Shown: positions 25,226 through 37,570 of the stretch, piece after piece
Position numbering within the stretch: the first letter of the stretch is position 1
How the letters are laid out: every line of letters begins with the position of its first letter
Origin: Cryptomeria japonica
Taxonomy: Eukaryota > Streptophyta > Pinopsida > Cupressales > Cupressaceae
Direction: 5' to 3'
NCBI RefSeq assembly: GCF_030272615.1
Contig: NC_081414.1
Coordinates: forward strand, 335,279,427-335,343,426
DNA length: 64,000 nucleotides
The notes under the pieces: generated by a model
Database searches by the model: none
The model's input: only the letters and a program-made list of their open reading frames with translations
Told to the model about the DNA's origin: nothing
Position numbers and translations under genes: made by a program

Positions 25226-26700
25226 TACTAATAATTATAAGATTTTTGAGATTGTTGCTTCAAAATTGTATGTTATAAGAGATAGAAATGAATGGTTGAT
25301 TGATAGTGGATATTCAAATATTATGACCGGTGACAAAAGTAAATTTGTAAAGCTTGAAAAGTATGATGGTGGTTCTGTTAGATTTGGAGATGATCAGATT
25401 GCTTAGATTATTGGATTTGGTTCTATTACTTTCGATGGAAAGCACAATACTGACAATGTTTACTATGTGAAAGGATTGCATCATAATCTCTTAAGATTGC
25501 ATCATAATCTCTTAAGTGTTGGGTAGATGTGAAAAATTGGTTACAATGTTGTTTTTTCAGGATGGTGGTTGTGAGATTCAGAAGAAATTCAGAACTGTTA
25601 ATACTACGGAGAAAAAGATAGGTGGAAACATGTATCAATTGGAAGCTGCTATTGGACATTGCCTATTATCTCAGATCAATGAAAGTTGGCTATGGCATCA
25701 AAGGATATGTCACATCAACTTTGATAATTTGCTGAAGATTAGTTTGGCAAGGGTTGCGAGAGATTTACCAAGATTAACTAAATTGGATAATAGTATTTGC
25801 AAAGGATGTCTAGTGGGAAAGCAGACAAAAGGAACATTTAGAGGAAAAGAACAATCTTCTACCAAATTATTGGATTTGGTACACGCAAACCTTTGTGGTC
25901 TGATCGGAACAAGGAGTTTACAAGGTGAGAGGTATTTCATGCTCTTAATAGATGATCATTCTAGAATGACTTGGGTTGCATTTCTAAGAGAAAAATTAGA
26001 GGCACTGCAAAAGTTTAAGATATTCAAAGCTAGAGTTGAGAATGAAGTTGATAGAAGGATCAAATGCTTAAGATCTACTAGAGGAGGATAATTTATTTTT
26101 GATGAATTTGATACTTTCTAGGAGAAATACAGAATTAGAAGACATTTGTTTGCTCCTATGACACCTCAGTAGAATGGAGTAGTGAAAAGAATGAACATGA
26201 CTATTCAAGAGGCGACAAGAACTATGATCAAAGAAGAAAATCTATGAGAAGTTTGCTAGAGAGAAGCAATACATACTACTGTATATACCCTTAACAAAGT
26301 TATATTCAGGAAGAAGTATGGGAAGACATCATATGAGCTATGGCATGGAAGGATTTCATCCATGAAGTATTTCAAAATTTTTGGAAGTAAATGCTATATC
26401 CGAAGAGATGAAGAAAACCTTGGAAATTTTAATAGAAGAGTTGATGAAGGTATTGTTGAGACAAAAGTGTGCACCCTTGATGAACTCTCAAGTTGTACCT
26501 ATCTGATGAACAACCTTGTACAACATGGAAACAACCTCCCAAGTGTGAGACTTGCAAAAGTGAGGTTGTGTCTCTAAAGAAGGCCGACTTCCTTTCCAAT
26601 TTGAGTCCAAGTGTTGGACCAACCCAACAAGTATATTTTTGGGTTACTATACAAAAAGAAAAGCTTACATATGTTATAACAAGAGGTTGAATAAAATCGT
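25226..26700 (+). pseudogene. Protease and integrase region of copia element 1
   Basis: The protease has the motif WLIDSG (25293-25310) with the catalytic Asp in D-S-G, then an in-frame stop near 25405. The integrase starts with the HHCC zinc-binding domain (WLWHQRICHINF and ICKGCLVGK, 25689-25820). Core motifs follow: DLVHANLCG, LLIDDHSRMTWV, and a stretch where the usual Q-N-G-V reads stop-N-G-V near 26170. A C-terminal YFKIFGSKCYIRR block is at 26368-26406. Integrase would join element DNA into the host chromosome. Many stops mark it as dead. The last 200 bases are poorly conserved. Confidence 0.85.
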
Positions 26701-26861
26701 TGAAAGCGAAAATGTGAAGGTTGATGAAAACATTTCAAAAGAAACTACTATACAAGCAAGTTATGAATCTGATGATTCTGCAAGCAGAGAAGAACAAAGA
26801 TGAAGAAAAGTAGAAAGAAACTCACGTTTCTCTAGAAACTATATCAAAAAACCCGAGGTAT

Positions 26862-27691
26862 GTGCTGAAAAATCATTCCAAGAATCAAATTATAGGAGAC
26901 AAAAACAAAGGAGTTATTACAAGAAGCAAAGCTGCTAAAGAGAAAGTTATTTTATGTTTACTTTCTACAACTGAACCAAAGACAGTTGAAGAAGCTTGTA
27001 AAGATCAGAATTGGATGAAGGCTACGAGGGAAGAGCTAGATCAAATTGAGAAAAAACAAACTTGGGAAGTAGTCCCTAGACTGACAGATAAGAATGTTAT
27101 TGGAACAAAATGGGTGTTTCGGAATAAGCTGGATGAAGATGGTCATGTAGTGAGAAACAAAGCAAGGTTGGTATGCAGAGGATGCACATAGGTTGAAGGA
27201 ATTTATTTTGAAGAGACATACGCTCTTGTTGCTAGAATGGAAGCTATTAGGATGTTTTTGGCTTTTACAACATTTAAGGATTTCAAAGTCTATCAAATGG
27301 ATGTGAAATCAACATTTTGAATGGAGAGTTAAAAGAAGAAGTTTACACTGAACAACTAGAAGGATTCAAGTTTTCAGATGATTTGGATTTTGTTTGTAGA
27401 TTGAAGAAGGCACTATATGGATTGAAGCAAGCTCCTAGAGGTTGGTATGGAAGGTTAGACAAGTATCTATTGAATCAATGTTTTAAAAATGGGTATGCTA
27501 ATAGCAATGTTTACTTTAAAGTTGATTCAAGTAAGATCCTAATTGTTGTTGTGTATGTGGAATATATAATTTTTGGAGGAAATCATGACATGTGCAAGAA
27601 GTTTGCTAGTGAAATGCAAAAGGAATTTGAAATGTCTGTGATTGGTGAGTTAAATTTCTTTCTTGGATTGCAAGCAGTCAAAGTATGTTAG
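26862..27691 (+). pseudogene. Reverse transcriptase of copia element 1
   Basis: The N-terminal part shows WMKATREELDQIEKKQTWEV and GTKWVFRNKLDEDG. A stop at 27189 and a one-base loss near 27310-27317 (in the VKSAFLNG region) shift the frame. It resumes with [13 protein letters not shown] (27410-27448), and the catalytic YVDD box reads YVEY at 27556-27567, losing both aspartates. It ends [10 protein letters not shown]. The enzyme copies element RNA into DNA. The frameshift and the lost active site make it inactive. Confidence 0.92.
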
Positions 27692-28480
27692 AGAGTTATT
27701 GAAGAAGTTCAAATAGGAGAATTCCAAAATGGTATGTACTCCTATGACTACCAGATGCAAATTGACTAATGATGATAAATCTTCTAAAGATGATGCAAGA
27801 AAGTACATATCTATGATTGGAGGATTGTTATACCTGATTGCTACCAGACTAGATATCAAATGTATGTTGTTTGTCTTGTAGCCAAATTTCAGCAAGAATC
27901 AAAAGAGTCTCATGTTGTTGTAGTAAGGAGGATATTTAGATATTTGAAAGGAACATAATATTTTTGGATTGTGGTATCCAAAAGGATTAGACTTTACTTT
28001 GAAAGCTTATATTGATGCAGATTGGTAGGAAGTATTGATAAAAAAAAGAGTACCAGTGGTGGAGCATTATTTCTTGGCTCTTGGTTAGTTGTATGGTTAA
28101 GTAAGAAATTTGATTCTGTATCTTTATCAACCACATAAGCTGAGTATACTGCAACTACATCATGCTACACTCAGGTACTTTGGATGAAACATACATTGAA
28201 GGGTATTAGTGTGATGTTTGATGAACCAATCTCAATCATGTATGATAATAGAAGTGAAATCAATGTCTCTAAGAACCTAATACTACATTCCAGAACAAAG
28301 AATATTTCTATTTAGTATCATTTTTTGAGGGAAAAAGCATTGGAGAATGAAGTAAAAATTGAATCTGTACCTATACAAGAACAACTTGCAGATATCTTTA
28401 TGAAGGATTTGTGCAAAGATACTTTTGAGTATCTTCGACAGATGTTGGGGGTCATACCCCTTCCTAGTTTGAACTAAGTG
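27692..28480 (+). pseudogene. RNase H region of copia element 1
   Basis: The connection segment (ARKYISMIGGLLYLIATRLD near 27798-27857) is followed by the RNase H core. That core contains GALFLGSWLV, a stop before AEYTATTSCYTQVLWMK where the catalytic Glu lies (28137-28190), and SKNLILHSRTKNI. It ends near LADIFMKDLCKDTFEYLR. Several in-frame stops are present. From 28480 to the polypurine tract at 28661-28673 the sequence is 3' non-coding. Confidence 0.85.
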
Positions 28481-28660
28481 CATTTAGCAGTACATTAGTC
28501 CAAGGAACTTCATGCATATTTTCTTCTGGACTAATGATGGGGGCTTCCTCTTAGGGGTAGCTATGTGGTTTTCGAGTTGAGTTATTGTTCACCTTTGTCT
28601 TTGATGTCAAAGGGGGAGAAGTTTGGAGAGTTTGTCATTGATAAATGTTTATATCAATGA

Positions 28661-28673
28661 CAAAGGGGGAGAT
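28661..28673 (+). promoter_or_regulatory. Polypurine tract of copia element 1
   Basis: CAAAGGGGGAGAT directly precedes the 3' LTR start TGTTGC. It is identical in core to those of elements A and B. Confidence 0.88.
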
Positions 28674-29566
28674 TGTTGCAAATGTGAAGATATTTGAAGT
28701 GTTGATATGGTTGTCATTGATGTCAACATACTGATTCTGTGTTTTAGTGTTTGGTTTTGTTCTGCATTGTTGATATGTTGCAGATGTGTTTAGGATGTGT
28801 TGATATATTGTTGGATATTGCCTTGAGATATTACTCTCATGTTTTGGAGGTTCGAAAGTTGCGCTCTGGGATTCTATGCAATAATGATGTTTTTTGGTCG
28901 AGGTACAGTGCTCCACATTTCTCCACATTTCTAGTTCTATTGATAAGAATTTTCATTAATGTTATTCATGCACTTATCTTTGTTATTCAACATGTATTGT
29001 TGTTCTTCAGAGCTATGGTTTTGTATATGATTATTTTGGGACTGGTTGACCTGGGACACTCTACCTTTTACTTTGGTGTTTGTGGTGTTTGGATAACATG
29101 TTGTTGCATCATGGTATGGTCTACTTCTCATTCCTTTCCATTGCAAGAATATTTAGTGAAGACCTATTTTGAATTGTGTTTCTTTATCTCCTTGTTTGAC
29201 TTGAAAATTCTATTTCATAGATCCGTATAGATGAAGAATGATTGTAATGAGGAAGATAATTAAAATAAATTGATTGAAAAGAAGATCTATCTCCTATTGA
29301 TTTGTGTGAAGCTATGTTTGGTTGCGGATGATCAATTGGTTGTGTGTTGATTCTGTTTGGTATTGGCGGAAGTGAGCCTAAGGTTTCTTTTGGAAATTCA
29401 GCTGTGTGCTTTAATTTTGAATTCTTTCTACTTCATCTGGGTAGTGAGCCCTCTTTATTTTTCTTGTAGTTTTAGTTGGGCAGTGAGGCCACCTACAATG
29501 CGCATTTTGGTAGTGAACCATCTTTGTAAAAATTACCTTAACTGATGTCACCTTAATAGGTATTTT
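28674..29566 (+). repeat. 3' LTR of copia element 1, first part
   Basis: Matches 20965-21890 of the 5' LTR. It stops at 29566, where a Ty3/gypsy LTR begins. Open frames in it on either strand (for example 28751-29230) also occur in the 5' LTR copy and are not thought to be genes. Confidence 0.92.
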
Positions 29567-31162
29567 TGATGCAGAGCACTATGAGGGTTTGAGTCAACAA
29601 GACAACCACGAGGTTCAACCACCAAAAACAAGAGCCTACTTTGACAAACTTACCAAGTTCCTGGATCTAGTTTGGTTATTCAAGAATAGACTCCAAACCC
29701 CTCACAAGACTCAACACATCAATGACTAAAAACCAAACATGATGGACCAATTCAACATTCCATCATTAACCAAACTTTTCAAGGTTTCCCTACTCATTCA
29801 CAAGGCCAAAGTGAGTAGGACGTGGGACAGTTTAGGGAAGTCTTCAATGGAAATTGGAACATGTTTATGATATCATTTTAGATCCCAAATGAGACCTCTT
29901 TTTCAGTCATTAACCATTCAAGTGTAGTTTACATCCTGCACCCCTATTAGGCCGAGTAGGCCTTCACAAGGGGACAATACCAATACACACCAACAAAAAG
30001 GTGAAAATGCCAATGTTAATACATGTTATAAAGTGTTTCTACAAGGCCTAAAACTCATCACAATTAGAGACCTTGACACTTTGTATTGCTCCTTGGAAAA
30101 TGGACTGTCCTACTAGGCCTAGAGCCCCTTTTAGGCCTATTTTACATAGAGACTATGCTCAAATTCACTCAAATAAATTTACCACTAGTTAGAACACCTC
30201 TGCACCAACTCCAAAACACCAAATCCACCAAATTTGGGGTCTATACTCTCAATATTCTGCCCAACACATAAATTTGCAGTCAAAGAGTAACTTGTCACAT
30301 TGAGATGCCAGGTTAAATCTACTTGGTTGTCACACCTCCTTCCAAGGCCTTCCTTGAAAACAAAATAATCTTAAAATAAATCCTTGGAACTGAAATTCCC
30401 CAAAGTTTCATGAATTTTGGGTGGGGGAATGTCAAGTTATTACAATTTTGATTCAAAACGCTAGGTTTGTGGGTTTTCTTGATCCGGTTGGACAAATTTG
30501 AGTGTTTGTCCTTCAAATAAACACCAAAAATCCTCAATCTAGTTTAAAAAGAAATTTAACTCATATCACTAACACCCCACACACATATTTAGAAATCTTC
30601 AATCCACACAAGCAAGGAAAAATCTTTGAAACATGTAATTTGCAATCAACTTCAGGGAAAACAATGAATTCTTCTTTTGATTTCAACAACCAACCTTACA
30701 AATTCAATCTAGAGGGTCTTATAGACCATGGAAAACCTTCCTCCAACTTCCCCAACTAAAAAGAGGATTGGTTAGGCGTTGAAAACATGATTTACACAAT
30801 ATTGGTATGTTTTGACAACAAAAAGTTGCAAAGTTGCTCAAGCAACTTTTGCAAAATTTGTCAATCTTCACATATATGAACAAAAACCATCTAAATAACC
30901 TAAAAATATCACATATAGGGAACATATTCCTCAAAAAGACCATTTGCATAGGTGGCACCCCATATCCACATTTAAGTGACTTTTGACCCTAGTTGACCAA
31001 CTAGGTCCTAATGGACCACAAAGAGTAAAAAGTGGCATCAAGCCTTACATCATGAATCAAATCCATATGATATTGTATACATGACCTTATTACAACATGA
31101 AAACAACAAAACACAAAACCAAAACATTGGATCCTCAAAAATTGCAAGGTGCTTCTGCACCA
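29567..31162 (-). repeat. 3' LTR of the Ty3/gypsy element
   Basis: 1596 bp, direct repeat of 35807-37351 with small indels. Ends TG/CA. Short open frames across it are also found in the other LTR and are not genes. Confidence 0.93.
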
Positions 31163-31184
31163 TACTCTCGAGGGCATAGAAAAC

Positions 31185-32663
31185 TCAAGTCTCTTGAGGA
31201 AGGAGGTATGCAATGACAACACCATGATTGAGAATGTCATCTTCACTCATCCATGTGGAATATTTAGGAGTTAAGCCACCCCATTTGACAAGGTATTCCT
31301 TGTAGGTCTTCTTCCTAGTTTTCTTGACCACTTTAGTATCCAAAATGCACTCCAACTTCAAGGGTTGAGTAGGGGGTAGATCCTTGAGCCAACCTCCATC
31401 TTCATTTGGTTGCAAACATGCATTTGAACCTAAAACATCACCTTTTTAAGGAAATACATTTGAAACATTGAAAATAGGAGATATGCCTAAGCCTTGAGGA
31501 AGTTCAATCTCATAGGCATTAGGACCAAATTTATGCACAATCCGGAAAGGACCAATTTTTTTCATGAGTATCTTAGTGGGCTGCCCCTTGGGAAGCCTCT
31601 CCTTCTTCAAATATGCCATCACCAAGTCTCCTACCTGATACTACACATCCCTCTTCCGCTCATTAGCCCTTTCTTTGCATTTTTCAGTATTCTTGTGAAG
31701 TGTCTCTCTGACTCTATCATGGATGTCCTTCATAGCTAATACAAAATATTCTCCTTGAGCACTTCTTTTGTCCAATCCTTGGAGGTCCCTCAATTAAAGA
31801 ATACCCCTTGGATGAATGCCATAGACCACCTCAAAAGGACTTCTTCCTATGCTCCTATTAACAAAGTTATTATAAGAAAATTTAGCTTGAGGAATGATCA
31901 TGTCCCAAACTTCTCCATGCTATTTTGTAAGACATGTAAGAAGATTTCCCAATGATCTATTCGCCACCTCAGTTTGACCATCATTCTAAGGATGGTAAGC
32001 TGATGTAAAGGACAATTGAGTGCCCAACTTCTTCCACAAAGTACGCCAAAAATGGCCCACAAACTTAGAGTCCCTGTTGGTCACAATGTTAAGAGGCAAA
32101 CCATGTATCCTAATAATTTCTTTGAAGAACAAACCAACAATATAGGAAGCATCATTAGTGCATTTACATGGTAAGAAGTGATCCATCTTACTAAATCTAT
32201 CTACCACAACAAAAATTCTATCAAAACCCCTTTGAGTCCTTGGAAGACCCAAAACAAAATCCATACTGATACTCTCCCATGGTTTGGTAGGAATAGGAAG
32301 TGGTGGGTATAAACCCACATTTGAGGATGTTCCCTTAGCCCTTTGGCATATGCTACAACATTCAACAAACTTCCTAACATCTTATTGTATCTTTGGCAAA
32401 AAATAATACCTCTTCACTTGTTCAAGTGTTTTATCCAACCCAAAGTGACCTCCCAAACTGCCACTATGTTTCTCCTTTATAATGTTCTCTCTCATGGAGC
32501 ATTTAGGAACACACAACCGGCTCCCTTTGAACAACAATCCCTGCTGCAACAAAAACTTAGAAAAATTAGAATAATAAGCATCTGAAAATTGAGTACAAAC
32601 CTCATATATTTCACTAAAATCTTCATCATCCTTGTACATATGCTTGAGGGAATCAATCCCCAC
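31185..32663 (-). pseudogene. Integrase with C-terminal chromodomain, Ty3/gypsy element
   Basis: Read on the minus strand. The HHCC zinc-binding region includes GGHFGLDKTLEQVKRYYF (about 32420-32475), with a stop soon after. The catalytic core has SMDFVLGLPRTQRGFDRIF and IVTNRDSKFVGHFW (the D and D of DDE, 31986-32318). A decayed stretch with several stops contains the GPNAYEIELP block (31500-31530). The chromodomain ends the protein (31185-31415), with YKEYLVKWGG followed by STWMSEDDI. Integrase inserts the DNA copy, and chromodomains are thought to steer it to histone-marked chromatin. This places the element among plant chromoviruses. Inactive as read. Confidence 0.9.
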
Positions 32664-33077
32664 ACTTTGTAATTGAATTTATTGTACCATACACACCCTC
32701 CTACTCAATGCATCTACCACCTCATTGGCTTACCCCTTCTTGTGTTTAATGGTGAAAGTGTAGGCTTGAATATTTTCAACCCACTTCATGTCTTTGTGAC
32801 TGAGTTTCTCTTGTCCGTTCAAAAAACTGAGAGCATGATTGTCATTATAAACAATGAACTCTTTAGGTAAAAGGTAATGCCTTCATTTATTTAGGGCTTT
32901 TACCATTGCATACAACTCCAAATCATAGGTAGAATACTTCCATTTAGCATCATTTAGTTTATCACTAAGGAAGGCCACTGGTCTGTCCTCTTGACTCAAA
33001 ACAACCCCTATGGCAAGATTACTAGCATCACACTCCACTATGAACAACTTGTTAAAATCGGGCAAAACAAGAATGGG
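32664..33077 (-). pseudogene. RNase H of the Ty3/gypsy element
   Basis: The frame 33065-32883 starts [20 protein letters not shown], containing the first catalytic Asp. AFLSDKL and [15 protein letters not shown] carry the region of the catalytic Glu. Stops interrupt the remainder to 32664. The domain removes the RNA strand during reverse transcription. Confidence 0.85.
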
Positions 33078-33982
33078 CTACTGTGCTACTCTTTTTTTCA
33101 GATATTCAAAGGATTCATTTGCTTCATATGTCCAAGAAAACTTACATTTTTGACCTCCCTTGATTGTGTCTAGGATGGGTGCACATATGTGATTGAATTT
33201 TTTAATGAATTTCCTATAGAATGTTTCCAATGCATGGAATCTCCTCACATCACATACTATCTTAGGTGTTGGCCATGATAAGATAGCCTCCACCTTTTCT
33301 AGATCCATCTTCAAATCACCCTTGGAAATTACAAAACCAAGGTAGACAAGCTCTTCCTTCATGAACACACTCTTTTCCATATTGATCATCAACTTTTCAT
33401 CATGTATCCTCCTCAAAACCTGGTTCAAGTGCTCCAAATGCTCTTCCTTTGTCCTGCTAAACACAAGAATATCATCAAGGTAAACCACAACAAATTTTCC
33501 AATGAAATTCATGAGGCACATAAAGGTACTTGGGGAATTAGATAGGCCAAATGGCATCACCATCTACTCATAGAGACCTTCATTTGTTTTGAAGGCAGTC
33601 TTCCATTCATCCCCTTGCCTTATTCTAATTTGATGAACTTGAGGTCAATCTTGGAATAGTAAAAAGATCCTCCCAAATAATCCATTAGGTCTTCTATTCT
33701 AGGCATAGAAAAGCTATATCTTATGGTAATCCTATTGATGGCCCTAGAATCAGTACAAAGCCTCCATTTACCATATTTTCTAGGTGCTAGGACTATTGGG
33801 ACAACACATGGACTAAGACTCTTCCTCACCAAACCCTTATCTAACAACTCTTGTACTTGCTTGGTAATTTCTTCATTCTGAGAAGGAGTCATCTTGTAGG
33901 CTAGTTTATTTGGCAATGTAGACCCTGGTATGAAGTCAATCTGATGGCTTATGTACCTAATAGGTGGCAAGTTATTGGGCAT
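33078..33982 (-). pseudogene. Reverse transcriptase of the Ty3/gypsy element
   Basis: Two open stretches, 33982-33620 and 33563-33078, with a shift between. The first carries GLVRKSLSPCVVPIVLAPRK, WRLCTDSRAINRITI and YYSKIDLK. The second carries MPFGLSNSPSTFMCLMN and the intact catalytic box VVYLDDILVFS (33470-33500), followed by HLEHLNQVLRRI. The active-site aspartates are kept, but the frameshift around 33564-33620 breaks the protein. Confidence 0.93.
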
Positions 33983-35766
33983 TTATTCCACCATTATGCC
34001 CTTATACTTATCCAACAATTGCTGCACTTCCTTGGAAATTTCCTCTTTACGGTGACTAGGTTCATTAAGACTGCTTTTAGGCTTCAAAATCAGAGCATAA
34101 CCAGAGGTTCCCTCCTCCTTTAGGATGTCTATGAAATCCTTTCCACTCACCACCATAACACTTGACCCAACATTCTTCTCTACACCCCCATCTGGTAAAG
34201 GATCCATCTTATACTTCATCCCATTTTTGGTAATGAGAAATGAGTTTGTTTTTCCATCATGTTGGGATTGGACATCATATTGCCATGGATTCCCTAACAA
34301 AAAATGACAAGCATCCATGGGGATTATGTCACACAAAATTCTATCCTTGTACTCTCCTATCTAAAACTCCACCCAAGATTGTTCATCTACTAAGACTTGC
34401 TACCCTTTGTTCAACCATGACACTTTGTAGGGGTTAGCATGAGGTAATCTCTTCAATTTTTGTTTGTCTACCATCCCTAAGGAAACCAAATTTTTAGTAG
34501 AACTTGAGTCAACTATTACCTTGCATAGCTTACCATAAGACTTGCACATGGTTCTAAACAATGTCTTCCTTTGAGGGGGCTCTTGCACTTGAGGTACCTT
34601 CAACATGGTTCTCCTCATCATCAAGATTTCTCCATCATGAGCTGGTGTTGCACTCCTAATTGGGGAATTGACACTTTGACAATCATCTTCTTGAATCAAT
34701 TGGTTCTTTCTCTCTCCTCTGTGAGAGCTTGAGGCCTTCTCAGGACACTTGTTTGCACTATGTCCTACTTGGTTGAAATTGAAGCATCTCCTTGTGAAGA
34801 CACTAGGACCTCTCCCTGGTCCTCCAAACCTACCCCTTCCATTGGGTCTTCTCCCTCTAAAGCCTCCTCTAGAACTAGAGTCCCCACTTTGCTCTTGTGG
34901 GTTAGACTCACCTTGGGATTTTTGTGACTGTCCTCTACCCCAAAAACTTCCTCTTCCTCTAAAGTTATTTCCTCCTCTCCCCCTATTATGCTGCCGACCT
35001 TTCCTTCTTATCTTCTCCTTTTCTCTCAAGGTCAATTTAAAGCATATGTGCACTATCTCAGGTGCCATGATACTGATTTCATTTTGTATGTTTTGTCTTA
35101 GGCCATTAAGGTATCTAGCCACTTTCTCTGCCTCACCTTCTTGCTTCCTTGAGATGAGATTTAACTTGTGAAACTCCTCCATGTATACACCCACATCTAG
35201 GTCTCTTTGTCTGAGATTCTGTAATTTCTTGAACATCTGCACTTCACAATCAATAGGCATAAATTGGGCCTTGATTCTAACTTGATTCTAATCTTCATTC
35301 TCTCCCATGAGACTATCTTTCTTTTGCCATCATTCACTCTTTCCTCTTGTAGTTAATTCCACCAAGGCAAGGCTTTCCCTTTCAACTTTGACTTAGCCAA
35401 CTTGACCCTTTTATCATCAAGGGTCTCCTTGTATTTAAAATAGTTGTCAAGTGCCTCTATCCAAGCAAAAAACTCTTCTACATTCATACTTCCACCATAT
35501 ACCAATGACCATTCTATATTTGAGAGCATCTACAAATGCCTTTTGATTTGCAGTTATCTTTCTACCTTGTTAGGAGGTTCTTCTTCATCACCATCACCCT
35601 CTTCTGCCTTAGAGTCAGACTCCCATTCCTTGTCCTTACCCTTAGATTTCTTTGTCTCCTTCAATTTCTCTGCTAGCATTTCTCCTACCATCTTCTTGAT
35701 GGCTTCTTGACTCATTGACTTGGGAGGAATTGTACTAGCCTCAAGTTCTATCTCTTCCTTTGACAT
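33983..35766 (-). pseudogene. gag and protease of the Ty3/gypsy element
   Basis: On the minus strand, 35766-35554 gives an acidic/basic Gag start region and 35260-34400 the main Gag part. The latter includes DLDVGVYMEEFHKLNL and an Arg/Gly-rich run. The zinc knuckle RCFNFNQVGHSANKC has its second Cys changed to Phe. The protease follows, with the usual D-T/S-G replaced by VDSSSTKNLV (34480-34510). DACHFLLGNPWQYD (34310-34268), the protease-reverse transcriptase link common in plant Ty3 elements, comes after. Stops near 34390 and between 35260 and 35554 break it. Confidence 0.85.
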
Positions 35767-35789
35767 ACACTACTTTAACACCAAAATAT

Positions 35790-35804
35790 TGGCTCTGATA
35801 CTAG
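35790..35804 (-). promoter_or_regulatory. Primer binding site of the Ty3/gypsy element
   Basis: The minus strand reads TAGTATCAGAGCC just inside the right LTR, close to TGGTATCAGAGCC, complementary to initiator methionine tRNA. Confidence 0.8.
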
Positions 35805-35806
35805 TA

Positions 35807-37351
35807 TGATGTAGAGCCATATGGGGGTTTGAGTCAACTAGGCAACCACCAAAAATGAGAGATTACTTTGGCACACTTACCAAGTTCTTGGATCCACTTT
35901 GGGTAGTCAACAAAAGACTCCAAACCCCTCACAAGACTCAACACATCCGTGACCAAACACCAAACATGATGGACCAATTCAACGTTCCATCATTAACCAA
36001 ACTTTTCAAGGTTTCCCTACTCATTCACAAGGCCAAATTGAGTAGGACATGGGAAAATTTAGGGAAGTTTTCAATGGACATTGGAACATGTTTATGAATT
36101 AGACCCCAAATGAGACCTCTTTTCAGTCATTAACCCTTCAAGTGTAGTTTGACACCCTACACCCCTATTAGGCCTAGTACCAATACACACCAACAACAAG
36201 GTGAATATTCCAATGTTAATACATGTTATGAAGTGTTTCCATAAGGCCTAAAACTCACCACAATAGCATACCTTGACACTTTGTATTACTCCTTGGAAAA
36301 TGGACTGTCCTACTAGGCCTAAAGCCCCTTTTAGGCCTATTTTACAAAGAGACTATGCTCAAATTCAATCAAATAAATTTCCCACTAGTTGGAACACCTC
36401 TACACCAAATCCAAACACCAAATCCACCAACATTTGGGGTCTGTACTCTCAAGATTCTTCCCAACACACAAATTTACAGTCAAAGAGTACCCTGTCACAT
36501 TGAGATGACATGCTAAATCTACTTGGCTGTCACACCTCCTTCCACGACCTTCCTTGCAACCAAAATAATGTTAAAATAGATCCCTATAACTAACATTCTC
36601 CCATGTTTCATGAATTTTGGGTGATGGAATGTTAGGTTATTACATTTTTGATTCAAAACCCTAGGTTTGTGGGTTTTCCTGACTTGGTTGGACAAATTTG
36701 AGTGTTTCTCCTTTAAATAAACACCAAAAATCCTCAAACTAGTTGGAAAAGAAAGTTAGCTCAGAGTAATAACACCCCACACACATATTTAGCAAGCCGC
36801 AATCCGCACAAGCAAGGAAAAATGTTTGAAACACGTGATTTGTAGTCAAATTCAGGGAAACCAATGATTTATTCATTTGTTTTCAACAACCAACCTTACA
36901 AATTAGATCTAGAGGGTCTTATAGACTATGGAAAAATTCCCCAACCAAAAAGAGGATTGGTTAGGCATTGGAAACATGATTTACACAATATTGGTATGTT
37001 TTGACAACAAAAAGTTGCAAAGTTGCTCAAGCAACTTTTGCAAAATTTGTCAATCTTGACATATATGAACAAAAACCATCTAAATACCCTAAAAACATTA
37101 CATATAGGGCACATATGTCTCAAAAATACCATTTCCATAGGTGGCACCACATAGCCACATTTGGGTGACTTTTGACCCTAGTTGACCTACTAGGTCCTAA
37201 TGGACTACAACGAGTAAAAAGTGGCATCAAGCCTTACATCATGAATTAAATCCATATGATATGGTCTACATGACCTTATTACAACACAAAAACAACAAAA
37301 CACAAAACCAAAACATTGGATTTTCAAAAATTTCAAGGTGCTCCTGCACCA
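35807..37351 (-). repeat. 5' LTR of the Ty3/gypsy element
   Basis: 1545 bp, direct repeat of 29567-31162. It is the 5' LTR because the element is on the minus strand and the primer site adjoins this copy. Confidence 0.93.
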
Positions 37352-37565
37352 GTTTTCATATTGAGAACTAACATTCCTCTTGGTTTTTTCCTCGGGGTTT
37401 CAACGTCATATATGGTGTTTCATGTGTATGTTATTTATGTGTATATTTTCTTATGGCTAAATAATCTGAGATTGGTTTATCAGATTTATTTTCTATGCGA
37501 AAAGTAAAATATTTTAATGTACAACTAATTCACTCTCCCTCTCAGTTGTTCGAGATATTCAACAC
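37352..37565 (+). repeat. 3' LTR of copia element 1, second part
   Basis: Resumes at GTTTTCAT and matches the end of the 5' LTR (23801-23949): TGTTTCATGTGTATGTT, GATTGGTTTA, TTCAC..CCCTCTCAGTTGT. Ends ATATTCAACA before the target duplication CTTGT. Confidence 0.92.
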
Positions 37566-37570
37566 TTGTA

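Larger units (their letters stand above)
29567..37351 (-). mobile_element. Chromodomain Ty3/gypsy retrotransposon inserted in the 3' LTR of copia element 1
   Basis: Direct LTRs at 29567-31162 and 35807-37351 (plus strand reads TGATG(T/C)AGAGC...TGCACCA). Gag, protease, reverse transcriptase, RNase H, integrase and chromodomain follow in that order on the minus strand, the Ty3/gypsy order. The flanks are ATTTT (29562-29566) and GTTTT (37352-37356), a 5-bp duplication with one change. Removing the element rejoins a normal copia LTR sequence. All genes hold stops or shifts. Confidence 0.95.
20965..37565 (+). mobile_element. Copia element 1 (Ty1/copia LTR retrotransposon), decayed and interrupted
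   Basis: Starts TGTTGCAAATG at 20965 and ends ATATTCAACA at 37565, with perfect 5-bp target duplication CTTGT (20960-20964 and 37566-37570). Domain order is gag, protease, integrase, reverse transcriptase, RNase H, which defines copia. The 5' LTR (20965 to about 23949) carries a later 1.9-kb insertion. The 3' LTR (28674-29566 plus 37352-37565, 1107 bp) was split by a Ty3/gypsy element. All frames hold stops or shifts. Confidence 0.95.

Noticed and set aside
34749-35171. 140-residue plus-strand frame rich in Leu and Pro
   Set aside because: Antisense of the Ty3/gypsy gag gene, whose minus-strand frame has the recognisable zinc knuckle and Gly/Arg-rich run.
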